Assembly: GCF_007845675.1 (NCBI RefSeq)
Contig: NZ_VOBR01000012.1
Location: forward strand, 184,951 to 248,950
Length of the DNA: 64,000 bases
Direction: 5' to 3'
Source: Lentzea tibetensis
GTDB taxonomy: Bacteria; Actinomycetota; Actinomycetes; Mycobacteriales; Pseudonocardiaceae
Shown: piece after piece, positions 26,564 to 35,749 of the stretch
Layout: each line of letters opens with the position of its first letter
Position numbering within the stretch: the stretch's first letter is position 1
Translations under genes and position numbers: made by a program
Notes under the pieces: model-generated
Databases searched by the model: none
The model's input: only the letters and a program-made list of their open reading frames with translations
What the model was told of the DNA's origin: nothing

Positions 26564-29500
26564 ATGCCGCGTCCAGAGCGTGAGGTCGATCCTGATTCCG
26601 GCCCGGTGGCGTTGTTCGCGGCGCAGTTGCGTGAGATGCGGCGTGCCGCCGGCGGTCCGGGATATCGACTGCTGGCGGAGCGTTCTGGGTATTCCATGAG
26701 CACGTTGGCGGATGCGGCCGGGGGCCGGAGGCTGCCGAGTCTGGCCGTGACGCTGGCCTTCGTGCGCGCGTGCGGCGGCGACGTCGTGGTGTGGGAACCG
26801 CGATGGCAGCAGACCGCTCGGCTGATGGCTGCCCGCGTGACCGACTCGGAGGCGAGAGCGCCGTATCGCGGCTTGGCGTCCTACGACGTCGGCGACGCCG
26901 ACCTGTTCTTCGGCCGACGGCGGCTGGTCGAGCAGCTGACGCGGATGCTCCGCGAGCAGTCGTTCGTCGCGGCGTTCGGTGTGTCGGGCAGCGGGAAGTC
27001 GTCACTGCTGCGCGCCGGCCTGGTGCCGGCGATGGCGACCCAGGTGGACGAAACCGGCCGTTCGCCGGTGATCGTCACACCGGGCGCGGATCCGGTCGTG
27101 GCACTGCACAGCGCGCTCGAGACCGTTCCAGCGGACCGGAACGTGCTGCTGATCGTCGACCAGTTCGAGGAGCTGTTCACGCTGTGCGCCGATCCCATTG
27201 TGCGCGGTGAGTTCGTCGCCGGGCTCGCCGAACTCGCCGCGAGACCCGGCGCGGACAACCGGGTGGTGATCGGGGTACGAGCGGACTTCTACGCTCGCTG
27301 CACCGAACTCCCCGATCTCGCGACGTTGCTCGCCGAGGCGAGTGTGCCGGTACCGCCGCTGAACGACGACGAACTGCGTGAGGCCATCACCAAACCGGCG
27401 CATCAGGCCGGGCTCACCGTCGAACGAGCGCTGGTGACCAAGATCCTGGCTGATGCGGGCGGTCAGTCCGGTGCGTTGCCGCTCGTGTCGCACGCGTTGC
27501 TCGAGACCTGGCGGCAACGTCGCGGCGACGTGTTGACGGTCGCGGGCTACGAGGCCACCGGCGGCGTGGCGCACGCGATCGCTCAGACCGCGGAGGCGGT
27601 GTACACGGGACTCGACCACGATCAGCAGCAGACAGTCCGCCAGACGCTGACACGACTGGTGGCTCTGGCTGAGGGCGGACAGGACACGCGACGGCGGGTC
27701 CATCGCGGCGAACTGGACTTCCCAGCGGTGGACAAGGTCCTCGAGACGCTGGCCGCGGCTCGTCTGGTGGTGCTCGACGACGACACGGTGGAAGTCGCCC
27801 ACGAAGCGCTCATCAGCGCGTGGCCGCGGCTGCGGACGTGGCTCACCGCCGACCGCGAGGCGTTGCGCACCCACCGGCAACTGATCGAGGCGGCCGCGAT
27901 GTGGCATTCGCTGGATCGCGACGCCGGCGCGCTCTACCGGGGTACCCGCCTGGCGATCGTGCAGGAGTGGGCCGAGGAGGAGAGCCACCTCGCCGGGTTG
28001 AACCGCGGCGAACGCGAGTTTCTCGACGAGAGCGTGAGCGCCGCCTTCGCCGAACGGACCGCGGTCGGTCGCCGCGCCCGTCAGCGTCGTGTGCTCACCG
28101 CGGCGCTGGCCGGCTTGCTGGTGTTGTCCGTCGTCGCCGGAGCGGTGGCCACCTGGCAATGGCGCAGTGCCTTGGGCGAACGCCAGCAGGCGGTGTCCCG
28201 GCAGTTCGCGATCCAGTCGTCGGTGCTGGCGAGCACCGACGTGGCGGAGGAGCTGCGGCTCGGTCTCGAGGCGTACCAGGCCGCACCGACCGTGGAAGCG
28301 CGGGGCGCGTTGCTCAGCGCGGCCAGCCGGATCGCGTACACGGGACGACTCGATCACAGCGGCATGGTCAAGGACGTGGTGTTCAGTCCGGACGGTCGTC
28401 AGCTGGCGACCGCGGGCCAGGACGGGCGCATCGTGCTGTGGGACGTCGCGGACCGCGCACGCCGACAGGTGCTGACCGGTCATGACGCGGCAGTGCGCTC
28501 CCTTGCCTACGGGCCGGACGGCCGTTGGCTGGTCTCCGGCAGTCTCAACGGCACCGTGATCGTGTGGGACCTCCAGCAGCACGCCGAGATCCGGCGCCTG
28601 CACGGCATGTCCGGACTGGTCGACAGCGTCGCGGTCAGCCCGGACGGCACTCTCGTGGCAGCAGTGGGCCAGGATCACCGGATCATGCTGTGGCGAGTCG
28701 CGGACGGAGCCGGTCTCGGCGAGCTGGCCGGTCACGGTGGCGAGTTCAGCGAAGTCGCGTTCTGCTCCAACAGCCAGGTGGTCTCGGCCGGCGACGACGG
28801 CACCGCGGTGGTGTGGGACCTCGGGAACCGCGTTCGAAGCCACACTCTGCGGGCGAGCGCGCAGGCGGTGTACACGGTGGCCTGCAGTCACGACGGTCGC
28901 ACAGCCGCGGTCGCGGGCGAGGACCGCGCTGTCACGATCTGGGACACCGGGACGGGCGAACGCCGGCGAGTGATGCGGGATCACAGCAACTCCGTGCGCG
29001 CACTGGCTTTCAGTCCTGACGACGCAACGCTGGTGTCCGCCGGATACGACGGCACCGCGATGGTCTGGGACGTTCGGCGCGGGCAACGTCTCATCACCCT
29101 GACCGGACACACGAGCGCCCTCTACGCGGTGGCCTTCAGCCCGGACGGTCGCACCATCGCCAGCGGCAGCAGGGATCGCACGGTGCTGCTCTGGGACCGC
29201 GAGCACATGCCGATGGCCGGTCACGTCGACGAGGTCAACGCCGTCGCCGTCGCACCGGACGGCCGCGCGGTCGCCTCGGCGAGCAAGGACGACACCGTCG
29301 TGGTGTGGGATCCGGCAACCGCCGCTGCCCGCACCGTCGCGATCAGCACTCCTCCCGCGCTCGCTGTCGACCGCGGCGCCGCCGCGATCGAGTACAGCCC
29401 GGACGGTCAACGGCTGCTCGTCGCCTACCGCGACCAGACCGCCCGGATCTGGGACACCACGTCCGGGCGGTTGATCCACACGCTGACCGGTCACACCGAC

Positions 29501-30166
29501 CGGCTGCTCACCGCGGCGTTCCACCCGGAAGGTCGGACCGCGGTGACCGGGGGCCTCGACCGGACCACCCGGATCTGGGACACCGAACGGGGAACCACCG
29601 TCGCCACACTGCCTCACGAGGCCCAGGTGCAGAGCGTCGCGTTCAGCCGCGACGGCACCGTGCTCCTCACCGCCACCCAGGACGGTGTGCTCACGCTCTG
29701 GAACACCAGCAACTGGACAGCACGCCGCGTGGTGCACGACGAGCCAGGCCTGATCTCGGCTGCGCTCAACCTCGAACTGAACCTGATCGCCGTCGGCAGG
29801 GCGGACGGCACGACTGCGCTCTGGAGCACCACCGGGGTGGCCGTCCTGTCCGGCCACACCGGTCCCGTGAACTCACTGGCGTTCCACCCCGGCAACAGGT
29901 TCCTCGCCACAGCGAGCCTCGATCAGACCATCCGCATCTGGGACCTGTCCCAGCGGCAGACGTGGGCCGCTCTCACCGGTTCGGCCGGCGGGGTCAGCGA
30001 CATCACCTGGAGCACCGCCGATCAGCACCTCTACAGCGTCGGCGGAGACCACACCGTGACGCGGTGGATCACCGATCCGGACACGGCGAGCCATCACGTG
30101 TGCGAGAACCTCGCGCACAGGTTCCCCGCGAAGCCGCGACCCGGCTCCTGTTCGTCCGCACGGTGA
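26564..30166 (+). CDS. HTH-nSTAND1 ATPase-transmembrane-WD40 protein
   Basis: 1200 aa. Residues 15-75: XRE-like helix-turn-helix (LREMRRAAGGPGYRLLAERSGYSMSTLADAAGGRRLPS). Residues 100-400: nSTAND1 NTPase with FFGRRRLVEQL, Walker A GVSGSGKSSLLRAGL (about 145), Walker B LLIVDQFEELFTLC (about 200). A single membrane helix (LTAALAGLLVLSVVAGAVATW) near 510-530, then 14 WD repeats (each ending VLWD/IVWD/RIWD...), enough for two seven-blade propellers. The topology would put the propellers outside and HTH/ATPase inside, or all inside if the helix is peripheral. A signal-sensing regulator of unknown target. Its last 73 bases overlap the convergent sigma-TPR gene. Confidence 0.88.
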   Translation: MPRPEREVDPDSGPVALFAAQLREMRRAAGGPGYRLLAERSGYSMSTLADAAGGRRLPSLAVTLAFVRACGGDVVVWEPRWQQTARLMAARVTDSEARAPYRGLASYDVGDADLFFGRRRLVEQLTRMLREQSFVAAFGVSGSGKSSLLRAGLVPAMATQVDETGRSPVIVTPGADPVVALHSALETVPADRNVLLIVDQFEELFTLCADPIVRGEFVAGLAELAARPGADNRVVIGVRADFYARCTELPDLATLLAEASVPVPPLNDDELREAITKPAHQAGLTVERALVTKILADAGGQSGALPLVSHALLETWRQRRGDVLTVAGYEATGGVAHAIAQTAEAVYTGLDHDQQQTVRQTLTRLVALAEGGQDTRRRVHRGELDFPAVDKVLETLAAARLVVLDDDTVEVAHEALISAWPRLRTWLTADREALRTHRQLIEAAAMWHSLDRDAGALYRGTRLAIVQEWAEEESHLAGLNRGEREFLDESVSAAFAERTAVGRRARQRRVLTAALAGLLVLSVVAGAVATWQWRSALGERQQAVSRQFAIQSSVLASTDVAEELRLGLEAYQAAPTVEARGALLSAASRIAYTGRLDHSGMVKDVVFSPDGRQLATAGQDGRIVLWDVADRARRQVLTGHDAAVRSLAYGPDGRWLVSGSLNGTVIVWDLQQHAEIRRLHGMSGLVDSVAVSPDGTLVAAVGQDHRIMLWRVADGAGLGELAGHGGEFSEVAFCSNSQVVSAGDDGTAVVWDLGNRVRSHTLRASAQAVYTVACSHDGRTAAVAGEDRAVTIWDTGTGERRRVMRDHSNSVRALAFSPDDATLVSAGYDGTAMVWDVRRGQRLITLTGHTSALYAVAFSPDGRTIASGSRDRTVLLWDREHMPMAGHVDEVNAVAVAPDGRAVASASKDDTVVVWDPATAAARTVAISTPPALAVDRGAAAIEYSPDGQRLLVAYRDQTARIWDTTSGRLIHTLTGHTDRLLTAAFHPEGRTAVTGGLDRTTRIWDTERGTTVATLPHEAQVQSVAFSRDGTVLLTATQDGVLTLWNTSNWTARRVVHDEPGLISAALNLELNLIAVGRADGTTALWSTTGVAVLSGHTGPVNSLAFHPGNRFLATASLDQTIRIWDLSQRQTWAALTGSAGGVSDITWSTADQHLYSVGGDHTVTRWITDPDTASHHVCENLAHRFPAKPRPGSCSSAR

Positions 30167-31401
30167 GCGTCGTTCGGTTGGCAGCGGTGCGCCTCCTGAT
30201 GCGTGGCCTCGGCTTCTGCTGACGCGCCTTGAGCGGCGAGCGCGACGGCCAGATCCCGCAGCGTCCTCGCCCGCCACAGCGTCAGGTTCAGCGACTCCCA
30301 CCAGTCGAGCGCCTGCCGCAGGTGGCCGATCGCCTCGGTGAACCGGCCGGACGCCAGCTCCAGCTCACCGAGTGTCCGGCGGACGAGCGCCTCGCCGAAG
30401 CCGTCCTGCATGTCGTGACACGTGTCCAACGCCGTCAGCAGCTCGGGCCGCACCTCCTCGCCGCGGCCCTGCCTGATCCGGACCTTCGCGAGCGACTGCA
30501 CGGCGTAGACGGTCATCAACCGGTCGCCCGCGGCGCGCAGGCACCGCAGGGCCTCCTCGCCCTCCCGCGCCGCGTCGTCGAGGCGACCCTCCGCGCGGAA
30601 GACGATGCCGATCGACCGGCGCACCAGCCCGACACCGTGGCCGTCACCGAGCTCCTGATACGCGGCGAGTGCCTGCTCGCTGCCCGCGCGGGCAGCGGGG
30701 AAGTCGCCCAGCTCCAACAACGTCATGGCGCGACCGTGCTCGGCGCGGGCCACCGCACGCGGGTCGGTCAGCACGGGCAGCACTTCGTCCACAGTAGACA
30801 AAGCGGCCGCGAGGTCGCCCCGTTCCCCGAGCACGCTGGCCAACAGCAACCGGGTGACCGGGTTCTCGTCGCACTCCAGCGCCTGGCGGTAGTAGTCGAT
30901 GGCCTCGTCGAGCCGGTCCTGCTCGGCGCGCAGCCAACCGAGCCCGGACAGCAGCAACGCCTGGCCGGGGCGATCGCCTGCGCGGCGCGCCGACTCCAAC
31001 GCCACCGCTGTGTCCTCAATGGACAGATCGCAGCAGAAGCGCAGCACGAGCACGGCCCGTTGTCTCGGCGGCACCGCGCGCAACGCCTGCCGCACCGCGA
31101 CCGCGGTCGTGGAGTCCTCCGCCCGCGCCGGCCGGTCGAACGTGTCGCCCAGCCAGACCTTGCGCGCCCACGCCGAACGGCGTTCCCCGAGGAACGCGCG
31201 TGTCAGCACCGTGCGTGCGTAGGCGTCGACGTCGTCCGCAGTACGCGCCTTGGACCAGTGCACGAAGAGCTGCGTGATCGCCGTCTGCACGACGTCGTCA
31301 GCTCGGTGCCAGTCCTGGCAGAGCAAGTACGCGAGCTTGCGCAGCCACGGCATCCGCGACCGCACGAACTCGACGTACTCGGCGTGTTCCCCCAGTCTCA
31401 C
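30094..31401 (-). CDS. Chimeric SigE-type sigma factor/TPR protein
   Basis: 435 aa. Residues 1-135 are a SigE-family ECF sigma factor: YVEFVRSRMPWLRKLAYLLCQDWHRADDVVQTAITQLFVHW (region 2), AYARTVLTRAFLGERRSAWARK, ALRAVPPRQRAVLVLRF and DLSIEDTAVAL at the start of region 4. There the region-4 recognition helix is replaced without a frame break by TPR sequence of the SARP/AfsR C-terminus (SARRAGDRPGQALLLSGLGWL, LDEAIDYYRQALE, repeated through residue 420). The product should bind core polymerase poorly or lack -35 recognition. Looks like an in-frame deletion fusion; expression unknown. Confidence 0.75.
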   Translation of the reverse strand: MRLGEHAEYVEFVRSRMPWLRKLAYLLCQDWHRADDVVQTAITQLFVHWSKARTADDVDAYARTVLTRAFLGERRSAWARKVWLGDTFDRPARAEDSTTAVAVRQALRAVPPRQRAVLVLRFCCDLSIEDTAVALESARRAGDRPGQALLLSGLGWLRAEQDRLDEAIDYYRQALECDENPVTRLLLASVLGERGDLAAALSTVDEVLPVLTDPRAVARAEHGRAMTLLELGDFPAARAGSEQALAAYQELGDGHGVGLVRRSIGIVFRAEGRLDDAAREGEEALRCLRAAGDRLMTVYAVQSLAKVRIRQGRGEEVRPELLTALDTCHDMQDGFGEALVRRTLGELELASGRFTEAIGHLRQALDWWESLNLTLWRARTLRDLAVALAAQGASAEAEATHQEAHRCQPNDAHRADEQEPGRGFAGNLCARFSHT

Positions 31402-31495
31402 GATGACCTGATGCTCGCACGCCCCCGGAAGGTTGCCCGCGAGTTCGCGTCACACTCGGGAGGGGTGCGGCGATGTCGTGTGCGAAGGAGGCGTG

Positions 31496-31828
31496 GTGGC
31501 GAAGTCGCTGAAGTCGGGGACAGGTCGGATCGTGGCCGGGATCGTGCTGGTGGGCGCGATCACGGGGCTGGTGTTCGTGATCCGGTCGTCAACCGAGCAG
31601 AAGTCCTGGGCCAGTAGCGAGGGAACCGTGCAGGAGCGGCTGAAGTCGGGGAAGAGCGTCTCGGTCAAGGTCGAGTACCCGCTCCCGGACGGCACGAAGC
31701 AGGTCACGACCCTGTCGGAGAACGGACCGGCCCGGCACCCCGGTGAGCGCGTGACGGTCCGCTACGACCTGCGGAACGGCCGGGTCGTCAGCGCCGCACT
31801 GGCGACAACGACCAGGCGCACTGGGTGA
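31496..31828 (+). CDS. DUF3592-like membrane protein, C-terminus lost by frameshift
   Basis: 110 aa. GTG 31496 with AAGGAGG upstream. One membrane helix (TGRIVAGIVLVGAITGLVFVI) and an extracellular-type beta domain (ASSEGTVQERLKSGKSVSVKVEYPLPDGTKQV, ARHPGERVTVRYDLRNGRVVSA) as in DUF3592 proteins, which normally end with a second membrane helix. Here the frame stops at 31828, and the expected helix is found in another frame immediately downstream. Confidence 0.6.
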   Translation: MAKSLKSGTGRIVAGIVLVGAITGLVFVIRSSTEQKSWASSEGTVQERLKSGKSVSVKVEYPLPDGTKQVTTLSENGPARHPGERVTVRYDLRNGRVVSAALATTTRRTG

Positions 31829-31911
31829 CGGGCGGCATGCTGGGCTTCGTGATCCTCGGCGGAATCTTCGCGAACCTCATCGCGTGGGCGCCGAGGCCAC
31901 GACCCGAGTGA
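31829..31911 (+). pseudogene. Out-of-frame second membrane helix of the DUF3592-like gene
   Basis: The frame containing ATG 31837 reads MLGFVILGGIFANLIAWAP, then RPRPE and TGA (31909-31911), one hydrophobic helix with a basic tail. Continuous with the preceding gene except for a frame change around 31800-31828. It is either a frameshift mutation, a sequencing indel or a tiny separate ORF. Confidence 0.5.
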
Positions 31912-31914
31912 CGG

Positions 31915-32553
31915 CTACTTCAAGTGGGCCAGCGCGGTGATCAGGCGTTCCGCCACATCGGACGGTCCCGGCATCTTGCGCACGACGGCACGCTGGTGAG
32001 CCAGGCCGTGCAGGCCGAGCCACAACGCGACCGCGTCGCCGTAGAGGTCGTCACTGCCGTGCGCGATCCCGGCCGCCACGCACCCGCCGAGCACGTCGGC
32101 GAGGAGCGTGAGCGCCTCCGCGCCCAGTGAGTCCAGGTCGGTGTCGGTGATCGAGGTGTCGTCCGCCGACGGCGTCCACAGGCCGCCGAACATGATCCGG
32201 TAGCGCTGCGGGTGCGCCTGGGCTAGGTCCAGGTAGGCGTGGCACACCGCGAACAGCCGCTGCCGGGCGTCCGGGCCCGCGTTCTCGGCGGCCTCGCGCA
32301 ACGCCGCCGCGAGCCGGTCCATCTCCTGCCGCACCACGGCCAGCATGATCGACGGCTGGTCCGCGAAGTGCGGGTAGATCGACGGTGCCGCGATCCCCGC
32401 CTTGCGCGCGACCGAGCGCAGCGTGACCGCGCGTTCGTCGCCGCCCTCGTCCAGCAGCGCCACCGCCGCGGCGATGATCTCGTCGCGCAGCTTGCCGCCT
32501 TCACCACGACGGTTTCGCCTGCGTACCGGGGTCTCTGTCACACCCGTAACCAT
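31915..32553 (-). CDS. TetR-family transcriptional regulator
   Basis: 212 aa from ATG 32553 (GTG 32541 is an alternative). N-terminal TetR HTH: LRDEIIAAAVALLDEGGDERAVTLRSVARKAGIAAPSIYPHFADQPSIMLAVV; C-terminal ligand domain with YRIMFGGLW and LWLGLHGLAHQRAV, of the TetR_C_33/WHG type. Divergent from the quinone oxidoreductase gene with 92 bases between starts, the usual layout for autoregulation and control of the neighbour. Arms CCATA-N11-TATGG at 32552-32572 are a possible but weak operator. Confidence 0.9.
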   Translation of the reverse strand: MVTGVTETPVRRRNRRGEGGKLRDEIIAAAVALLDEGGDERAVTLRSVARKAGIAAPSIYPHFADQPSIMLAVVRQEMDRLAAALREAAENAGPDARQRLFAVCHAYLDLAQAHPQRYRIMFGGLWTPSADDTSITDTDLDSLGAEALTLLADVLGGCVAAGIAHGSDDLYGDAVALWLGLHGLAHQRAVVRKMPGPSDVAERLITALAHLK

Positions 32554-32645
32554 ACACCTGAAAGTTTATGGGTGTTAGGGCTTGCGTTCTTAGACTTACG
32601 GTCGTTACCTTACGAGTGTCAGCACAACGACCGAGGAGCTTCCCG

Positions 32646-33680
32646 ATGAACACCACCGTCACCGAGATCGTGCTGCCCGGCATCGTCGACCCCGACGGTC
32701 TCCAGGTGCAGGTCCGCGACCTGCCCGCGCCCGGTGAGGGCCAAGTCGTCCTGCGCATGGACGCCACCGGCGTCTCCTTCGCCGAGCAGCAGATGCGCCT
32801 TGGCAAGTACTTCGACCAGCCGCCGTTCCCGTTCGTGCCCGGCTACGACGTCGTCGGCACGGTGATCGCGACCGGCCCCGGCGTGGACCCCGCTCTGCAC
32901 CTCCACCGGTTCGCCGCGGTCACCAAGGTCGGCGGGTGGGCCAGCCACCTGATCGTCGACGCGGCCGACCTGGTGCCGGTGCCGGACGGCGTCGAGTCCG
33001 ACGCCGCGGAGACGGTCGTGGTCAACGGCGTCACGGCGTGGCAGATGCTGCACCGCACCGCCGAGGTGAAGCCCGGCGGCACGATCGTCGTGCTGGGCGC
33101 CAACGGCGGCGTGGGCTCGACGCTGGTGCAGCTCGCGAAGCACGCGGGGATCAAGGTGATCGGCACGGCCTCGGCCCGTCACCACGACGCGGTGCGAGAG
33201 CTCGGCGCGATCCCGGTCGACTACCGCGACCCGCACGTGTACGACCGGATCCGCGAGCTCGCGCCCGACGGCGTCGACGCCGTGTTCGACCACGTGGGCG
33301 GTGCCGGTCTGCAGGAGTCGTGGCGGCTGCTGCGCCGCGGTGGCGCGCTGGTCAACTACGGCTCCGCCGCGACGAAGGACGAGCCAGGCAACGCGATGCT
33401 GCCGGTGCTGAAGCTGTTCGGACAGCTGCTGCTGTGGAACCTCCTGCCCAACGGCAGGCGCGCCGGGTTCTACAACTTCTGGGCGGGCAAGCGCTTCCGC
33501 CCCTCCGCGTTCCGCGCCCGGTTGAGCGAGGACCTCACCCAGGTGCTCCGCCTGGTCGGCGACGGCGTGCTCACGCCGCAGATCGCCGCGCGCATCCCGC
33601 TGTCCGAGGCCGCCGCCGCGCTGGCGCTGGCCGAGTCGCGCACCGTCCTGGGCAAGGTCGTCATCGTTCCGGAGCCGTGA
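32646..33680 (+). CDS. Zinc-independent MDR quinone oxidoreductase-like enzyme
   Basis: 344 aa, ATG with GAGGAG seven bases upstream. Medium-chain dehydrogenase fold: FPFVPGYDVVGTVIATGPGVD, VVNGVTAWQMLHRTAEVKPGGTIVVLGANGGVGSTLVQLAKHAG (NADPH-binding AxxGGVG), GVDAVFDHVGGAGLQESWRLLRRGGALVNYGSA, and IPLSEAAAALALAESRTVLGKVVIVPEP at the end. No zinc-ligand cysteines, as in the quinone oxidoreductase subgroup. Probably repressed by the divergent TetR regulator and induced by an electrophilic ligand. Confidence 0.87.
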   Translation: MNTTVTEIVLPGIVDPDGLQVQVRDLPAPGEGQVVLRMDATGVSFAEQQMRLGKYFDQPPFPFVPGYDVVGTVIATGPGVDPALHLHRFAAVTKVGGWASHLIVDAADLVPVPDGVESDAAETVVVNGVTAWQMLHRTAEVKPGGTIVVLGANGGVGSTLVQLAKHAGIKVIGTASARHHDAVRELGAIPVDYRDPHVYDRIRELAPDGVDAVFDHVGGAGLQESWRLLRRGGALVNYGSAATKDEPGNAMLPVLKLFGQLLLWNLLPNGRRAGFYNFWAGKRFRPSAFRARLSEDLTQVLRLVGDGVLTPQIAARIPLSEAAAALALAESRTVLGKVVIVPEP

Positions 33681-33730
33681 GGACGCGCAACCGCCTCGCC
33701 CACATCACTTGACTTCCTGGAGGTCTCGCC

Positions 33731-34312
33731 GTGCACGCCACCGCCATCCGCCCCGCCATCGCCGTTCCGGCCGACGAGGTCGACAACCGCGCCGCGTACG
33801 TCGGCTTCGCGTTCGCCTACGTACTCGGTCACGGCGCCGCCGCACTCGCCCCGGTGGTCGCCTTACCGACGTGGCTCCCGATCGGGTTGCTCGCCGCGGG
33901 CCTCGTCGCCGGCACGATCCTCGCCGTCGCCGCATCCCTGCGTGCCCAGCGCGGCGCCACCGAGTCCCGGCGGCGCGCCGAGAAGCTGGTCGGCACCGCC
34001 TGGGTCACGGGCTTCGCCGCGCTGGCGCTCGCGATCACCGGCCTGAGCACCGTGTCCGACGCGCCCGAACTCCAGGGGGTGCTGTGGCCGGCGGGCTCGA
34101 CCATCGTGGTCGGCCTCATCTACCTCGCCGAGGGAGCCGTCCGCCGCAACACCCTGCACTACCACCTGGGCACCTGGCTGGCGCTCGTCGCGGCGGCGTC
34201 GCTGTTCGTCCCCGCGCCGGGTTTCTTCGCCGTGCTGGCCGTGCTGGGTGGTGGCGCCTACCTGGTGGCCGCGGTCCTGGAGCGGCGTCGCCTGACGTCG
34301 CTCACCGGGTGA
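33731..34312 (+). CDS. Hypothetical six-helix integral membrane protein
   Basis: 193 aa, GTG with GGAGG seven bases upstream, 50 bases after the oxidoreductase. Hydrophobic segments: YVGFAFAYVLGHGAAALAPVV, LPIGLLAAGLVAGTILAVAASL, VGTAWVTGFAALALAITGL, LWPAGSTIVVGLIYLAEG, YHLGTWLALVAAASLFV, FFAVLAVLGGGAYLVAAVLE. No family motif recognised. Probably cotranscribed with the upstream enzyme and convergent with the ferric-reductase-like gene. Confidence 0.7.
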   Translation: MHATAIRPAIAVPADEVDNRAAYVGFAFAYVLGHGAAALAPVVALPTWLPIGLLAAGLVAGTILAVAASLRAQRGATESRRRAEKLVGTAWVTGFAALALAITGLSTVSDAPELQGVLWPAGSTIVVGLIYLAEGAVRRNTLHYHLGTWLALVAAASLFVPAPGFFAVLAVLGGGAYLVAAVLERRRLTSLTG

Positions 34313-34320
34313 GGCGATCG

Positions 34321-35658
34321 TCAGGCCAGGCTGAACTTCTCCGCGTGCACCTGCCGGTTGGGCACCTTCAGCCGGCGGAGGCCGCTCAGCACGGCCGAGG
34401 TCATCGCGGGCGGGCCGCAGACGTACACGTCGCGTTCCGCGATGTCGGGGACCAGGTGACGCAGGGCTTCCGGCTCGAACGGCCGCGCTCCGTCCCCGGT
34501 CCGGCCGGTGAGCAGGTGCAGCCGTCCGCCGCGGGCCGCGATCAGCTGCCGCAGTTCGGCGAGCAGCACCGCCTCGCTCTCCTGGCGCACCCGGTAGAGC
34601 ACGACGAAGTCGCCCGGCGTGCGCTCCTCCAGCAGGGCGCGGACGGGCGTCACACCCACGCCGCCGGCGATCAGCACCACGCCCGGCCGAGTTCGATGCA
34701 GTGACGTGAACGCTCCGTACGGGCCTTCCAGGAACACGCGGGTCCCGACGGGCAGGTGCCGCAGACCGGCGCTGGTCGTGCCGACCGCCTTGGCGGTCAG
34801 CCGCAACGTCCGCCCGTTGGGCGCCGCGGACAACGAGAACGGGTTCGCCAGCCACCAGTGGTGGTGATCGGGGAACCGCCAGACGAAGAACTGCCCGGCC
34901 GCGGCGGGCAGCCGCTCGAGGTGGCGACCGGTGACGTGCACCGACACCACGTCAGGCGACTCCGGCACCACCGCTTCGACCCGGAACCGGTGGCGGGAGT
35001 TGCGCCACAACGGCACCGCGATCCGCCCGACGACCAGGGAACCGAAGGCGAAGAGCCACAGCGCCCACCAGTACACCGTCGCGAAGGCGGAGGACTTGAA
35101 CGTCGTCGTCTCGCGCAACTGGTGCACGAACGCCAGGCCCAGCGCCACGTACAGCAGCAGGTGCAGGCCGTGCCACGTCTCGTACCGCAGCCGTCGCCGG
35201 GAGTACCGCAGGGAGACGACCCCGATCACCACGATGATGGTGGCCGCGAGCATCCCCAGCAGCGAGGCCGGCACACCGGCCAGCGCGAAGAACGTCTTCG
35301 CCACCGGCGCCCTGTCCAACGACGCGTAGCCGAGCACCACGATCGTGGCGTGCGTCAGCACTGTCCACAGCAGACCGAAACCCACCCACCGGTGCCACAC
35401 CGTCAGCCGATCCATGCCGATCCGCCGGTCCAGCCACGGCAACCGGGCCACCAGCAGCAACTGGAACATCATGATCAGCGCGGCGTGCAGGCCGAAGAAC
35501 TTGGCGACGGTCAGGATCTCGTTCTTACCGGTGCCGGCGGTGAACCACAGGACCTCGACGATCGCCGCGTTGACGACGACGAACCCCCACAACGCCCACC
35601 GCGCCTGCACGACCGGCGCCATGCCGCTTCGCTGACCGCGTGAATGCGTCGCCACCAT
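34321..35658 (-). CDS. Ferric-reductase-like transmembrane flavoprotein
   Basis: 445 aa, ATG preceded by GAGAGGTGACCG. About six membrane helices with paired histidines for haem (KFFGLHAALIMMF, VWHRWVGFGLLWTVLTHATIV, YETWHGLHLLLYVALGLAFVHQL), then an FAD-binding ferredoxin-reductase domain (PAAAGQFFVWRF, ANPFSLSAAPNG) and NAD(P)H domain (GVVLIAGGVGVTPVRALLE, DVYVCGPPAM). Transfers electrons from NAD(P)H across the membrane to an external acceptor such as ferric iron. The short C-terminus (QVHAEKFSLA) lacks a 2Fe-2S domain. Confidence 0.88.
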   Translation of the reverse strand: MVATHSRGQRSGMAPVVQARWALWGFVVVNAAIVEVLWFTAGTGKNEILTVAKFFGLHAALIMMFQLLLVARLPWLDRRIGMDRLTVWHRWVGFGLLWTVLTHATIVVLGYASLDRAPVAKTFFALAGVPASLLGMLAATIIVVIGVVSLRYSRRRLRYETWHGLHLLLYVALGLAFVHQLRETTTFKSSAFATVYWWALWLFAFGSLVVGRIAVPLWRNSRHRFRVEAVVPESPDVVSVHVTGRHLERLPAAAGQFFVWRFPDHHHWWLANPFSLSAAPNGRTLRLTAKAVGTTSAGLRHLPVGTRVFLEGPYGAFTSLHRTRPGVVLIAGGVGVTPVRALLEERTPGDFVVLYRVRQESEAVLLAELRQLIAARGGRLHLLTGRTGDGARPFEPEALRHLVPDIAERDVYVCGPPAMTSAVLSGLRRLKVPNRQVHAEKFSLA

Positions 35659-35749
35659 CGGTCACCTCTCAGCGAGCGGGCCAATCGGGCTAACCGTACG
35701 TCTTGGGCGCTGACTACGTTGGATTTGACCAACCATCTGAGGGGTGCTG

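Noticed and set aside
27002-29857. 951-aa minus-strand open frame
   Set aside because: Antisense shadow of the STAND-WD40 gene, which has unmistakable repeats and a P-loop on the plus strand.
32552-32572. TetR operator CCATA-N11-TATGG
   Set aside because: Arms are only five bases and GC/AT context makes chance pairing likely; mentioned only as a weak possibility.
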